From Treponema sp. (lineage in GTDB: Bacteria > Spirochaetota > Spirochaetia > Treponematales > Breznakiellaceae), in assembly GCA_031257195.1 (NCBI GenBank), contig JAIRPD010000075.1, positions 1 through 45,108 of the forward strand: DNA of 45,108 nt, read 5' to 3'. Position 1 is the first letter of the stretch, and each line of letters begins with the position of its first letter. The translations under genes were made by a program, and so were the position numbers. The notes beneath the pieces were generated by a model that did not search any database, was not told the origin of the DNA, and saw only the letters and a list, made by a program, of their open reading frames with translations. This document shows positions 24,188 to 32,600 of this stretch, one piece after another.

Positions 24188-25390
24188 TCACAATTCCGCG
24201 AGAAAAGCCTTGAGTTCTTCCGCGGAGGCGAACTGGCCTTGAAAAAAATCCGGCCCGCCGCCGCCCCTGCCACTTCCGCCGGAAGCGGCGGCTTTTTCCA
24301 GGGCTTCCTTCAGCCGGGGCCGGAGGTCCGTATTCCTGGTGGAACAGAGGGCGGCGAATTTGGCGTCCCTTTCCGCACCCAAAACAAACACGGCGCCGGA
24401 AAGTTCCCGCAAATGCCTGCCCAGGCGCGTTACCTCTTCCATGCCCGCGCCGGGGAAAAACCTGACATGCCAGGTACCGGGACCGGCTTCCGCAAGCTCC
24501 GCCTCCTCAATGATAGACCGGGCCTGGGTCCGGGCCGCTTCCTCCTCGTAAGCCTTAAGCCGTTCCTCCAGGGCGGCGGTCCTTTCCAGCAGAGCCAGCG
24601 CCGCCCGGCCGGTTTCTTCCACAGGAACCTTCAGGGCCCGGGAAATGGTTTCCGCGTTTTCCCTGAGTACGCGGGCCTCCCTAAGGCAGCGCCCCCCGGC
24701 GATAAAGGTGATCCGGGTCATGCCCTTGTACTTTTCCGCGCCCAGGATACGGAGCGCCCCCAGCTGTCCCGCGCTCTTTACATGGGTTCCGCAGCAGGGG
24801 GAAAAGTCGCGTCCCCTAATCTCGACAACCCGGATCACCTCCTCTCCCCGGGGCGGCGTCTTACGCAGGGGAAAATCCTCAACCCTTTCCGGGGGACAAT
24901 GATGGATGATCAGGGGGACATCTTCCTCGATAGCCTGGGCCGCCTCATCCTCCGCCCGCATCAAGGTCTCGCGGCTCAGATCCTTCCCGTCCACGTCGAT
25001 GGTATTGTAAACCTCCCCCAAATGCATGGACACCGTGGGAAAACCGGTGATCCTCAGGATGGTCCCCGAAAGAAGATGCTGGGCGCTGTGCTGTACCGTA
25101 AAGTCCCGCCGCCGGGGCAGATCAAGAACAAGCTCCACCGGACCCGGGACGAGGCCGTCCCCCTCCCCGACGATGTGGAGGATCTCCCCTCCTTCTTCTT
25201 TTACATCAATCAGGTTCCGGCCATTGATCGTTCCCCGGTCGCCAGGCTGTCCGCCCCCTTCGGGATAAAACACCGTCCTGTCCAGGATAACAGCGGCCCC
25301 GCCGTTATGAGGCCGCCGCTCCACAAGCCGCGCCTGATACACCCCGCCGCCATAAAGATCCACGTCATAGTAATCCCGTTGAACCGCCAT
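24188..25390 (-). CDS. alaX: Alanyl-tRNA editing protein AlaX (long form)
   Basis: 400 residues. It is related to the editing half of AlaRS: EGGGQPGDRG near the N-terminus, the zinc ligands HSAQH (about residues 101-105) and CCGTH (about 200-204), then a helical linker and a DHHA1-like C-terminal region ending in a Gly-rich loop. It hydrolyses Ser- or Gly-tRNA-Ala in trans. It converges on ffh with only 4 nt between stops, and its start is back to back with the TrmH-family gene. The ATG has no ribosome binding site and lies 6 nt after the -10 box. Confidence 0.9.
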   Translation of the reverse strand: MAVQRDYYDVDLYGGGVYQARLVERRPHNGGAAVILDRTVFYPEGGGQPGDRGTINGRNLIDVKEEGGEILHIVGEGDGLVPGPVELVLDLPRRRDFTVQHSAQHLLSGTILRITGFPTVSMHLGEVYNTIDVDGKDLSRETLMRAEDEAAQAIEEDVPLIIHHCPPERVEDFPLRKTPPRGEEVIRVVEIRGRDFSPCCGTHVKSAGQLGALRILGAEKYKGMTRITFIAGGRCLREARVLRENAETISRALKVPVEETGRAALALLERTAALEERLKAYEEEAARTQARSIIEEAELAEAGPGTWHVRFFPGAGMEEVTRLGRHLRELSGAVFVLGAERDAKFAALCSTRNTDLRPRLKEALEKAAASGGSGRGGGGPDFFQGQFASAEELKAFLAEL

Positions 25391-25396
25391 AGAAGG

Positions 25397-25404
25397 AGCA
25401 TACC
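25397..25404 (-). promoter_or_regulatory. Extended -10 promoter of alaX
   Basis: On the minus strand TGGTATGCT (TGN plus TATGCT, -10 at 25402-25397) ends 6 nt before the ATG at 25390. This predicts a leaderless mRNA. Confidence 0.5.
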
Positions 25405-25412
25405 ATTTCCGT

Positions 25413-25418
25413 TATACT
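25413..25418 (+). promoter_or_regulatory. -10 box of the TrmH-family gene
   Basis: TATACT ends 6 nt before the ATG at 25425; no ribosome binding site is present. The -35 region is poor. It overlaps the alaX promoter region, so the two divergent genes may compete for polymerase. Confidence 0.5.
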
Positions 25419-25424
25419 TGATCC

Positions 25425-26237
25425 ATGCGGAACAAGCTGACCGACGAACTTGCCGTCTGCGGGTTTAACACGGTTAAAGCCCTGGGGGAAATCCACCCCG
25501 AAAAAATCAACCGCCTCTTTCTGCGGGAAGAGCGGCTGCCTCTTTTTACCAGGGTGTGTAAAAACCTGGCGGAACGGAAACGGCCTTACAAGATCTGCGA
25601 GAACGAGGAACTGGAGCGGATCTGCAAAAGTCCCCATCACCAGGGGATTGTGGCGATGATCTACGAACCCATGATAGAACCCGCCTCGCCGGAGGACCTG
25701 GACGCCTGGGCCGCGGGGGGAAAGACGGGACTGCTCCTCTGCGATGTGGGGAACGATCTTAACCTGGGGGCGATAACCCGGGCCGCCGCTTTTTTTGACG
25801 CCTCCCCGATTGTCCTGGCCGGCGGCGGTCCGGAGGACGAAGAGGAAGATGGGCAGCCAGGCGGCAGGCGCCTGAGTACCGGCGCTTACCGGACCGCGGA
25901 AGGGGGGATGGAGCATGTGGAATTTCGCTCCGTCCACAGTCCCTCCGCCTTTTTGCGGAGCGCGTCGAGGGGCTTGGTAACCATCGGGACCGATCCCCGG
26001 GCCCGGCTTCGGATTCGGGATCTGCCCAGGCTTGTCGCGGACCGGGGGGCGGCGCTTAGTAAAACCGGCGGCAAACCGGGGGTGATCCTCGCGGTGGGTA
26101 ACGAGGAAACGGGGCTGTCCCGGGAAGTAAAAGATCAATGTTCCCTGCTGGTCCGGATTCCGGGAATCGGCGCCATAGAAAGCCTTAACGCAGCCCAGGC
26201 GGCGGCGCTGTTTTTACAGGAACTGTATGACCGGTAA
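25425..26237 (+). CDS. TrmH/SpoU-family RNA 2'-O-methyltransferase
   Basis: 270 residues. The N-terminal substrate-binding domain (about 1-95) contains EIHPEKINRLFLRE and HHQGIVAM, the latter typical of this family. The C-terminal SPOUT domain has CDVGNDLNLGAITRAAAFF (motif 1), AVGNEETGLS (motif 2) and SLNAAQAAALFL (motif 3). It should methylate ribose in rRNA or tRNA using AdoMet through the trefoil knot. RlmB-like 23S rRNA methylation is plausible but not proven. An acidic low-complexity insert (GGGPEDEEEDGQPGG) sits in the catalytic domain. It overlaps the next gene by 11 nt. Confidence 0.87.
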   Translation: MRNKLTDELAVCGFNTVKALGEIHPEKINRLFLREERLPLFTRVCKNLAERKRPYKICENEELERICKSPHHQGIVAMIYEPMIEPASPEDLDAWAAGGKTGLLLCDVGNDLNLGAITRAAAFFDASPIVLAGGGPEDEEEDGQPGGRRLSTGAYRTAEGGMEHVEFRSVHSPSAFLRSASRGLVTIGTDPRARLRIRDLPRLVADRGAALSKTGGKPGVILAVGNEETGLSREVKDQCSLLVRIPGIGAIESLNAAQAAALFLQELYDR

Positions 26238-26964
26238 AGGGCCGGCCGGGTCCGCTCCGGAGGCGGGGAGCGCCGCCTCGGCCCCTCATGCCGCCGCCGA
26301 AGCCCTGGTGGCTTTGGTTAAACGGCGGGTTGAAAGCAGATACCGCAGAATCCTTTTTGTCCACCAGGAACTGGCAAAACTGGACGCCGCCGCCGCGAAG
26401 GCGAAACGGAACGGGCCGGGGGCGGAATTTTTCGCGGCGGGGGGCCAAAACGCCCCGCGAAGTTTTGAGGACTTTGTCTTTAGCCAGATTGATTTCTCCC
26501 TGTACAAGAAAATTGAGGCCGCCGAGTTCCTTCTTCTTTTTGATCAGGGCCTTGAGGATTTTGATGAACCCTTTTTTACGAAAGCCTTTAAGATGGACCG
26601 GGAAAAGGTCCGGGCCCTCATCGCCGGCTCCTACCTGAGGGCGGGGCCTTTCTATGTCTGTAAAAGCGCCGGCCCCCTGCTGCTCTCGATCATGCGGACC
26701 CTCCACAGTTCCCTGGAATTCGCCCCCCTTTTAAGCGGCGATGATCTTTCCAGCGGGGAACAGCTCCGGGCCGCGGCGGGCGCCCTGAACGGGATGGTGA
26801 TCCGCCATGGGGACGGAAGGGAAACCCGGCTCTTTACGCCGGACGCCGCGGACCGCGCGAAAACAACGACCAACGCCGAAGCGGCGGAGACCCGGCGCGG
26901 CCCCCCCCTGCTTTGCGGCGCCTTTTATCCCCTGGGTAAGGCCTACACCATCACGCTGATATAG
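26227..26964 (+). CDS. Uncharacterised protein coupled to the TrmH-family gene
   Basis: 245 residues; I do not recognise a family. There is an Ala/Gly-rich N-terminus, a helical segment VKRRVESRYRRILFVHQELAKLDAAAAKAK (about 32-60), then a mixed helical middle with FLLLFDQGLEDFDEPFFTKAF. No signal peptide, membrane helix or nucleotide-binding motif is seen. It starts 11 nt before the end of the methyltransferase, so the two are translationally coupled. A role in RNA or ribosome biology is only a guess from position. The codon use matches the neighbours, which supports it as a real gene. Confidence 0.65.
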   Translation: MTGKGPAGSAPEAGSAASAPHAAAEALVALVKRRVESRYRRILFVHQELAKLDAAAAKAKRNGPGAEFFAAGGQNAPRSFEDFVFSQIDFSLYKKIEAAEFLLLFDQGLEDFDEPFFTKAFKMDREKVRALIAGSYLRAGPFYVCKSAGPLLLSIMRTLHSSLEFAPLLSGDDLSSGEQLRAAAGALNGMVIRHGDGRETRLFTPDAADRAKTTTNAEAAETRRGPPLLCGAFYPLGKAYTITLI

Positions 26965-27041
26965 ACTATTCTGGCAGGTCCCGGGTTATGTCTGCCGGCG
27001 CGGGTTCCGCCGTCAAATTTCCTTTATTAGCTGACGATTCT

Positions 27042-27150
27042 CAACCTTGTTAGCTGGGGATCCTCAACCTTATTGGTTGGCGATCCCCAGCCTTGTTAGC
27101 TGAGAATTCTCAGCCTTATTGGCTGATAATCCACAGCCAAGGCTCATCTG
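27042..27150. repeat. 23-nt hairpin repeat array 3
   Basis: There are four exact 23-nt units at 27042, 27065, 27088 and 27111, one degraded unit before them (about 27019-27041), and a truncated inverted copy at 27134-27150. The cores are CCTTGTTAG and CCTTATTGG in alternation. Units 2 and 4 form perfect hairpins CAACC/GGTTG and CAGCC/GGCTG, so the change in one arm is matched in the other. The linker makes a second palindrome with the same arms: 27099-27114 reads GCTGAGAATTCTCAGC. Confidence 0.9.
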
Positions 27151-27268
27151 AAATAGCTGTCCCAGGGTAACACACTATTCCGCCGGTGTGAAAAACCCAG
27201 CGGGATATGGACCCCGGTTTTACCCGCCCGTCGGCTCCGGTTCCGCCCGTGTTACCCGCAAAAAATCA

Positions 27269-27297
27269 TTCACGGTTTCCCAAAACTGTGCTATACT
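27269..27297 (+). promoter_or_regulatory. Promoter of the aminopeptidase-DUF917 operon
   Basis: TTCACG (27269-27274) and TATACT (27292-27297) are spaced by 17 nt, with TGC in front of the -10 (extended -10). The leader would be about 55 nt. Confidence 0.6.
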
Positions 27298-27359
27298 TTT
27301 CCCCGGGGGTGGACACGCAAAACATCGTCATAGGGGCAGGGGCCCCTTAAGGAGCGGCA

Positions 27360-28403
27360 ATGGCAAAGTACTTTTATGAATTAACCCTGGCGGCCCGGCG
27401 TCTGGCGGAGGATATGTTTGGCCTTAAACCGGGGGAAACCGCGGTGATCACCGCCGACACGGAAAGCGACATGGATGTGGTAAACGCCGCGGCGGCGGCC
27501 TTTTTTGCCGCCGGGGCCAAGCCCATGGTGATTACCCTGCCGGCCCCGCTGGGGGTGGGTAAGGCGGCGGACCCGCTCCTTCCCGTGGAGGCCCTGACGG
27601 GGGCGCTGGAAAAGGCCGACGCCTGGGTGGAGTTCAACAACCAGTGGCTGCTGTACTCCACTCCCTTTGAACGGGCCATGGCGGCGAACAAAAAGCTCCG
27701 TTACCTCTGCCTGGTGGGCATGGACGCCGATATGATGGTCCGCCTTATCGGCAGGGTGGATCAGGTAAAGCTGGCCCAGCTGCTCCATACCGTCGCGGAT
27801 ATGACGGGCCGGGCCAGGACTATGCGGATCACCACCCCTTCGGGCTGTGATCTTTCCTTCGAGATAAACCCGGCGAACAAGCTTTCCTGCGACGACGGCC
27901 AGGCCAAAACGCCGGGGATGTTCATGCTGGCGGGGCAGATCTGCTTTATCCCCAAACTTTCCAGCGTCAACGGTACGCTGGTCTTTGAGGGTTCCATTTC
28001 CCCTGTACCGGGTTCTATCGGCGAAATCGTAACCATGACCGTGGAAAAGGGGGTGATCCAGGATATACGGGGAGGCCGTGCGGCGGCGGAATTCCGGGCC
28101 TGGCTGGAGCGTTTTCATGATCCGGCGATGTTCCGCCTGGCCCACGGCTGTTACGGCCTTAACCCTGGCGCAAAGCTGGGGGGAAATGTTTTGGAGGATG
28201 AGCGGGTTTGGGGGGCCACCGAATGGGGCATTGGCTATCTTTCCGCCGCCGACGCTCCAGAGGAACACTTTGACGCCCCCAGCCACTGCGACGGTCTCTG
28301 CCTTAACTCGTCGGTGTGGCTGGACGGAACGCAAATCATGGATAGGGGGAGCTTTACCAGCTCCAGCCTGAAAGAGCTGGCCCGCGCCGCGGGTAAAGAG
28401 TAA
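27360..28403 (+). CDS. M29-like aminopeptidase (AmpS/NicX superfamily)
   Basis: 347 residues with AAGGAG 6 nt before the ATG. It looks like the thermophilic aminopeptidase (M29) and NicX group: an N-terminal Rossmann-like part (LKPGETAVITADTESDMDVVNAAAAA) and a C-terminal metal-binding part with Glu and His in ATEWGIGYL and PSHCDGLCLNSSVWLDG. Members remove N-terminal residues from peptides with Zn or Co, or open pyridine rings (NicX). The 26-nt gap and shared direction link it to the DUF917 gene, a pairing that suggests turnover of an unusual amide or amino-acid derivative. Confidence 0.75.
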   Translation: MAKYFYELTLAARRLAEDMFGLKPGETAVITADTESDMDVVNAAAAAFFAAGAKPMVITLPAPLGVGKAADPLLPVEALTGALEKADAWVEFNNQWLLYSTPFERAMAANKKLRYLCLVGMDADMMVRLIGRVDQVKLAQLLHTVADMTGRARTMRITTPSGCDLSFEINPANKLSCDDGQAKTPGMFMLAGQICFIPKLSSVNGTLVFEGSISPVPGSIGEIVTMTVEKGVIQDIRGGRAAAEFRAWLERFHDPAMFRLAHGCYGLNPGAKLGGNVLEDERVWGATEWGIGYLSAADAPEEHFDAPSHCDGLCLNSSVWLDGTQIMDRGSFTSSSLKELARAAGKE

Positions 28404-28429
28404 CGGGCGCCGCAAAGGAGTAACCGGCT

Positions 28430-29515
28430 ATGAAAACGCTGAATAAGCAGGAACTGTACGACATTCTCTACGGCTGCGCCGTACTGGGAACCGGCGGGGG
28501 CGGTAGTCTGGAAAAGGGGCTCTTCCTGATAGACAAGGCCCTGGCGGCGGGGAAAAGCTTTCGTCTGGAAAGCCTTGCCGCCATCCCCGATGACGCCCTT
28601 ATGGGGGTGCCCTACGGCTGCGGGGCCACTGGCGCCGGCGAGGACAAGGGGCCGCCGGGACTTACGCGCCTGGACGAACCCCTGGGGGTGCTGGCCGCCC
28701 GGGCTATGGAAGCCTACCAGGGAAAACCCTTTTACGCCCTGATGTCCACGGAACTGGGGGGCGGCAACACCGCGGAGGCCCTTTACACCGCCGCCGTTTT
28801 GGACCGGGTTATCGCCGACGCGGACCCGGCGGGCCGTTCGGTGCCGGAACTGCAGCACTCCACCTTTTTCCTTCATGGGGTTCCCATTACCCCCATGGCC
28901 GTGGCCGACGCCTGGGGCAATACGGCGATATTCACCGCCGCCGCCAGCGATGAGCGGGCCGAGGCCTGGGCCCGGGCTTTGGCGGTGGCCTCGGGAAATT
29001 CCGTGGGGGTGCTGGATCATCCTGCCCAGGTTAAAAATATCCGGGGCAAGGTGATTGAGGGGGCAATTTCCTACGCCCTGGAAATAGGCAAGGCCCTGCG
29101 GGAGGCCAAAGAACAGGGCCTTAACCCTGTGGACGCCGTTACCGCCGCCGGGGGCGGAAAAACGATCTTTTCCGGCGTGGTCAGCGCCTTTGAGTGGGAG
29201 TTTTCCGGTGGCTTTACCCTGGGAACCGTGGAACTGGAAGGCCGGGGTACCCATGCCGGCCACACCTGTACGATCTGGTTCAAGAACGAATTTCTTATCA
29301 GCTGGCTTGACGGAAAAATCCACGCCACCGCGCCGGAGCTTATCTGCCTTATGGACCGGGCGGGTAATTCGATCCTTACCCCCTTTGTGGAAAAGGGCTC
29401 TGAGCTTACCGTGTTTGTCCTTCCCGCCCCGAAGGCGTGGACCACTCCCCGGGGATTGGAGGTGTTTGGTCCCAAACACTTTGGTTACGACGTTCCCTTT
29501 AGGCCGCTTTGTTAG
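28430..29515 (+). CDS. DUF917 family protein
   Basis: 361 residues. It begins LYDILYGCAVLGTGGGGSLEKG, the N-terminal Gly-rich signature of DUF917 proteins (also named S-methyl thiohydantoin desulfurase-like). Further conserved parts are MSTELGGGNTAEAL in the middle and HAGHTCTIWFKNE near the C-terminus. Some relatives are fused to or neighbour hydantoinase-type enzymes. The biochemical role here is unknown, but the aminopeptidase neighbour supports a function in processing cyclic or modified amino acids. Confidence 0.8.
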   Translation: MKTLNKQELYDILYGCAVLGTGGGGSLEKGLFLIDKALAAGKSFRLESLAAIPDDALMGVPYGCGATGAGEDKGPPGLTRLDEPLGVLAARAMEAYQGKPFYALMSTELGGGNTAEALYTAAVLDRVIADADPAGRSVPELQHSTFFLHGVPITPMAVADAWGNTAIFTAAASDERAEAWARALAVASGNSVGVLDHPAQVKNIRGKVIEGAISYALEIGKALREAKEQGLNPVDAVTAAGGGKTIFSGVVSAFEWEFSGGFTLGTVELEGRGTHAGHTCTIWFKNEFLISWLDGKIHATAPELICLMDRAGNSILTPFVEKGSELTVFVLPAPKAWTTPRGLEVFGPKHFGYDVPFRPLC

Positions 29516-29578
29516 GCGCGCTGGAGAGGACCGCGACCAGCATGGTTCAACACTTTCCTCCTTAATTTTATTTTGTTG

Positions 29579-29607
29579 TGTACAAATTGGTTTTTATGCG
29601 TTATACT
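29579..29607 (+). promoter_or_regulatory. Promoter of the GH13 gene
   Basis: TGTACA (29579-29584) and TATACT (29602-29607) are 17 nt apart. The leader is about 14 nt and carries GGAGGA before the ATG at 29628. Confidence 0.55.
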
Positions 29608-29627
29608 TGAGGAACCCGGAGGAATAT

Positions 29628-32600
29628 ATGAATAAAATCACGATCCGCCTTACCCGATTTGAGAACCGCCGGGTATGTCCGGTGAAGCCGGCGGGGACCG
29701 GGTTTCGGGCCGCTTCCCGTTCCGCCGTCATGGAATTCCACATCCGCCGGGAGGTCAGGGAACAGCACGGTATTGAGGCGGCGATTTTTTCCCTTACCGG
29801 TAATGTGGTCCTCACCGATCTGAAACAGGTTAGGGACCTTACGGCCAGGCTTAATTCCGGGGTGGATCCGGTTAAGAACCCGGACCGGATCGTCAAGGCT
29901 GGACAGCTTAACGCCATGGGGCTTATTGACGAAATTCTTCATTACATGGTGGCCCTGTACCGGGAACAGGTCCAAAGCGACGCTTTTGAGCAGGCCGCCG
30001 CCCGGCTGGAAGAACGGCTGGGCGCGGGCCGAACCGGGGATATGTTCCAGAGTTTTGGGAGTCAATTCCCCCCCCAGGCGGTCTACGCCGGGCGGACTTC
30101 GGTGGAGGCGTACCTTAAATCCAGCGAGGGGGGCGAAAGCCACCGGGCCCTTTCCCTGGAAGAGATGCTCTTGCTGGCCCTGGCGAACCTTAACCCCGCC
30201 TTTAAGCCCTTCCTCTTTATGTTTGATGACAAGGATATGGCCCGGGAAACGGTATACCCCGCGGCGATTCAGGAACTGCAGGTTTTCTTCGCCGAGCTTC
30301 CTCCCTTTGGGCCGGATGGTCAAAACCTCTGGGACCTTCTTCGCGCCCCGGCCCTGGCTTCGCCGGATTCCCTGGCGGGGCAGCTTGAGTGGATGCGGAA
30401 GCGCTGGGGCCTCCTTTTGGGCAAGTACATGGCCCGGCTCCTTATGGGCCTGGACGTTATCAAAGAGGAGGAAAAGCCCGTTTTCTTTGGCCCCGGTCCC
30501 AGCGAAGCCTACACCTACGGTTCTCTGGAAAATGAATACGAACGGTTCAGCCCCGACCAGGAATGGATGCCCCGGACAGTGCTGATGGCGAAAAGTACGC
30601 TGGTATGGCTTTTTCAGCTTTCCCGGAAGTATGGCCGGGAAATTACCCGGCTGGACCAGATCCCCGATGAGGAACTGGACGAGCTGGCCCGCCGGGGCTT
30701 TACGGGGCTTTGGCTTATCGGTCTTTGGGAACGGAGCCAGGCTTCCAAGACAATCAAACAGTGGACCGGCAATCCCGAAGCGGCGGCGTCGGCCTACAGC
30801 CTTTACGACTATGATATTGCCGGGGAACTGGGAGGCTGGGGAGCCCTGGCGAGCCTCCGGGAGCGGGCCTTCCGCCGGGGTATCCGGCTGGGGAGCGACA
30901 TGGTTCCCAACCACACCGGCATAGACAGCCGCTGGATGCTTGAACACCCGGACCGCTTTCTTCAGTTGTCCTACTCGCCCTTCCCGGGCTACACCTTCAA
31001 CTGCGGGAATCTTTCGGGCCGGGACGACGTTACCGTTCAAATCGAGGAACATTATTTTACCCGCACCGACGCCGCCGTGGTGTTTCGCCGGATTGACAAC
31101 CGCTCGGGTGAGGCCCGGTATATCTACCACGGCAACGATGGCACCTCCATGCCCTGGAACGATACGGCGCAAATTGATTTCCTCAACCCCGAAGCCCGGG
31201 AGGCGGTGATCCGCACCATTGTGGGGGTCTGCCAGCAGTTCCCCATTGTCCGCTTCGACGCCGCCATGACCTTAGCCAAGCGCCATATCCAGCGGCTCTG
31301 GTATCCCGAGCCGGGCCGGGGCGGCGACATAGCCAGCCGGGCGGAACACGCCATCAGTACCGAGGAATTTAACCGCCGGATCCCCAATGAATTTTGGCGG
31401 GAAGTGGTGGACCGCTGCGCCGCGGAGGCTCCCCATACCCTGCTTTTGGCGGAAGCCTTCTGGATGATGGAAGGCTACTTTGTGCGTACCCTGGGGATGC
31501 ACCGGGTGTACAATTCGGCGTTTATGAACATGCTCAAGATGGAAGACAACGCCAAGTACCGGGCCACGATCAAGAATACCCTGGAATTCGATCCGGAGAT
31601 CCTCAAGCGCTTTGTGAATTTTATGAATAACCCCGACGAGGAAACCGCCGTGGCCCAGTTTGGCAAGGGAGACAAATACTTCGGTATTTGTACTCTGCTG
31701 GTAACCATGCCGGGGCTTCCCATGTTCGGCCATGGCCAAATCGAGGGCTTTGAGGAAAAGTACGGCATGGAGTACCGCCGTTCCTACCGGGATGAGACGG
31801 CCGATCAATACCTGGTGGACCGTCACGAACGGGAAATCTTTCCTTTAATGAAAAAACGCTGGCTTTTTTCCGGCAGCGCCGGCTTCTGTCTTTATGACTT
31901 TTTTGCCAGCGACGGCGTGAACGAGAATGTTTTTGCCTACTCCAACCGGGCGGGAAACGAGGCCGCCCTGGTCCTTTACAACAACAGCTACAGCCAGACA
32001 TCGGGGTGGATCAAGGAAGGGGCGGTAAACATTCCCCAAAAAGACGGCGGATACCGCCAGGACAGCCTTTGCGCCGCCCTGGGCCTCCGGTGCGAGGGGG
32101 ACCGGTTCGCGGTCTTCCGGGAACAGCGGAGCGGCCTCTGGTTTATCCGTTCCTCCAAGGCCATTGCCGAACAGGGCCTTTTCGCGGCCCTTAACGGTTA
32201 CGAGGCCCAGGTTTTCCTGGATATCCACGAAGTCCAGGACGATGAGCGGGGTTCCTGGGCCCGGCTTAACCATGACCTTAATGGCCGGGGTGTGCCGGAT
32301 ATTAGCGCCGCCAAAATGAATATTGTGCTGGGCGAGCTTTACTACCGCTATGGCGAGATCTTCAAGCCCGGCATCGCCCCGGAGGAATTAAAGCCCCTGG
32401 TCATTGCCTGGGTTGAGACCGCCCGGAAGTACCTGGACGGCGCCGGCGTATACACCCCCTGGGAGGGGACCAAAAAAATCCCCGCCGGGCCGGAGGTGAA
32501 TGACGGGGGAACGGCGGACAGCGGGCGGACGGGTAAAGGCGCGGCGTCCAAAAAGAAAAAGACCGCCAAAACCCCGGCTCCGGCAAAAGCCGCCGGGGAT

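Larger units (their letters stand above)
26965..27359. other. 395-nt intergenic region with repeat array 3 and a promoter
   Basis: It holds the third repeat array (27042-27150, with a degraded unit from about 27019) and the promoter at 27269-27297. A short leader contains a GGGGC...GCCCC inverted repeat just before AAGGAG. A 63-codon frame at 27188-27379 overlaps the promoter and is not a gene. Confidence 0.6.

Noticed and set aside
27188-27379. 63-codon open frame before the aminopeptidase gene
   Set aside because: It spans the promoter and leader and has no coding character.
29190-29627. In-frame N-terminal extension of the GH13 protein
   Set aside because: It overlaps the DUF917 gene in another frame and lies before a promoter and a GGAGGA-ATG start.
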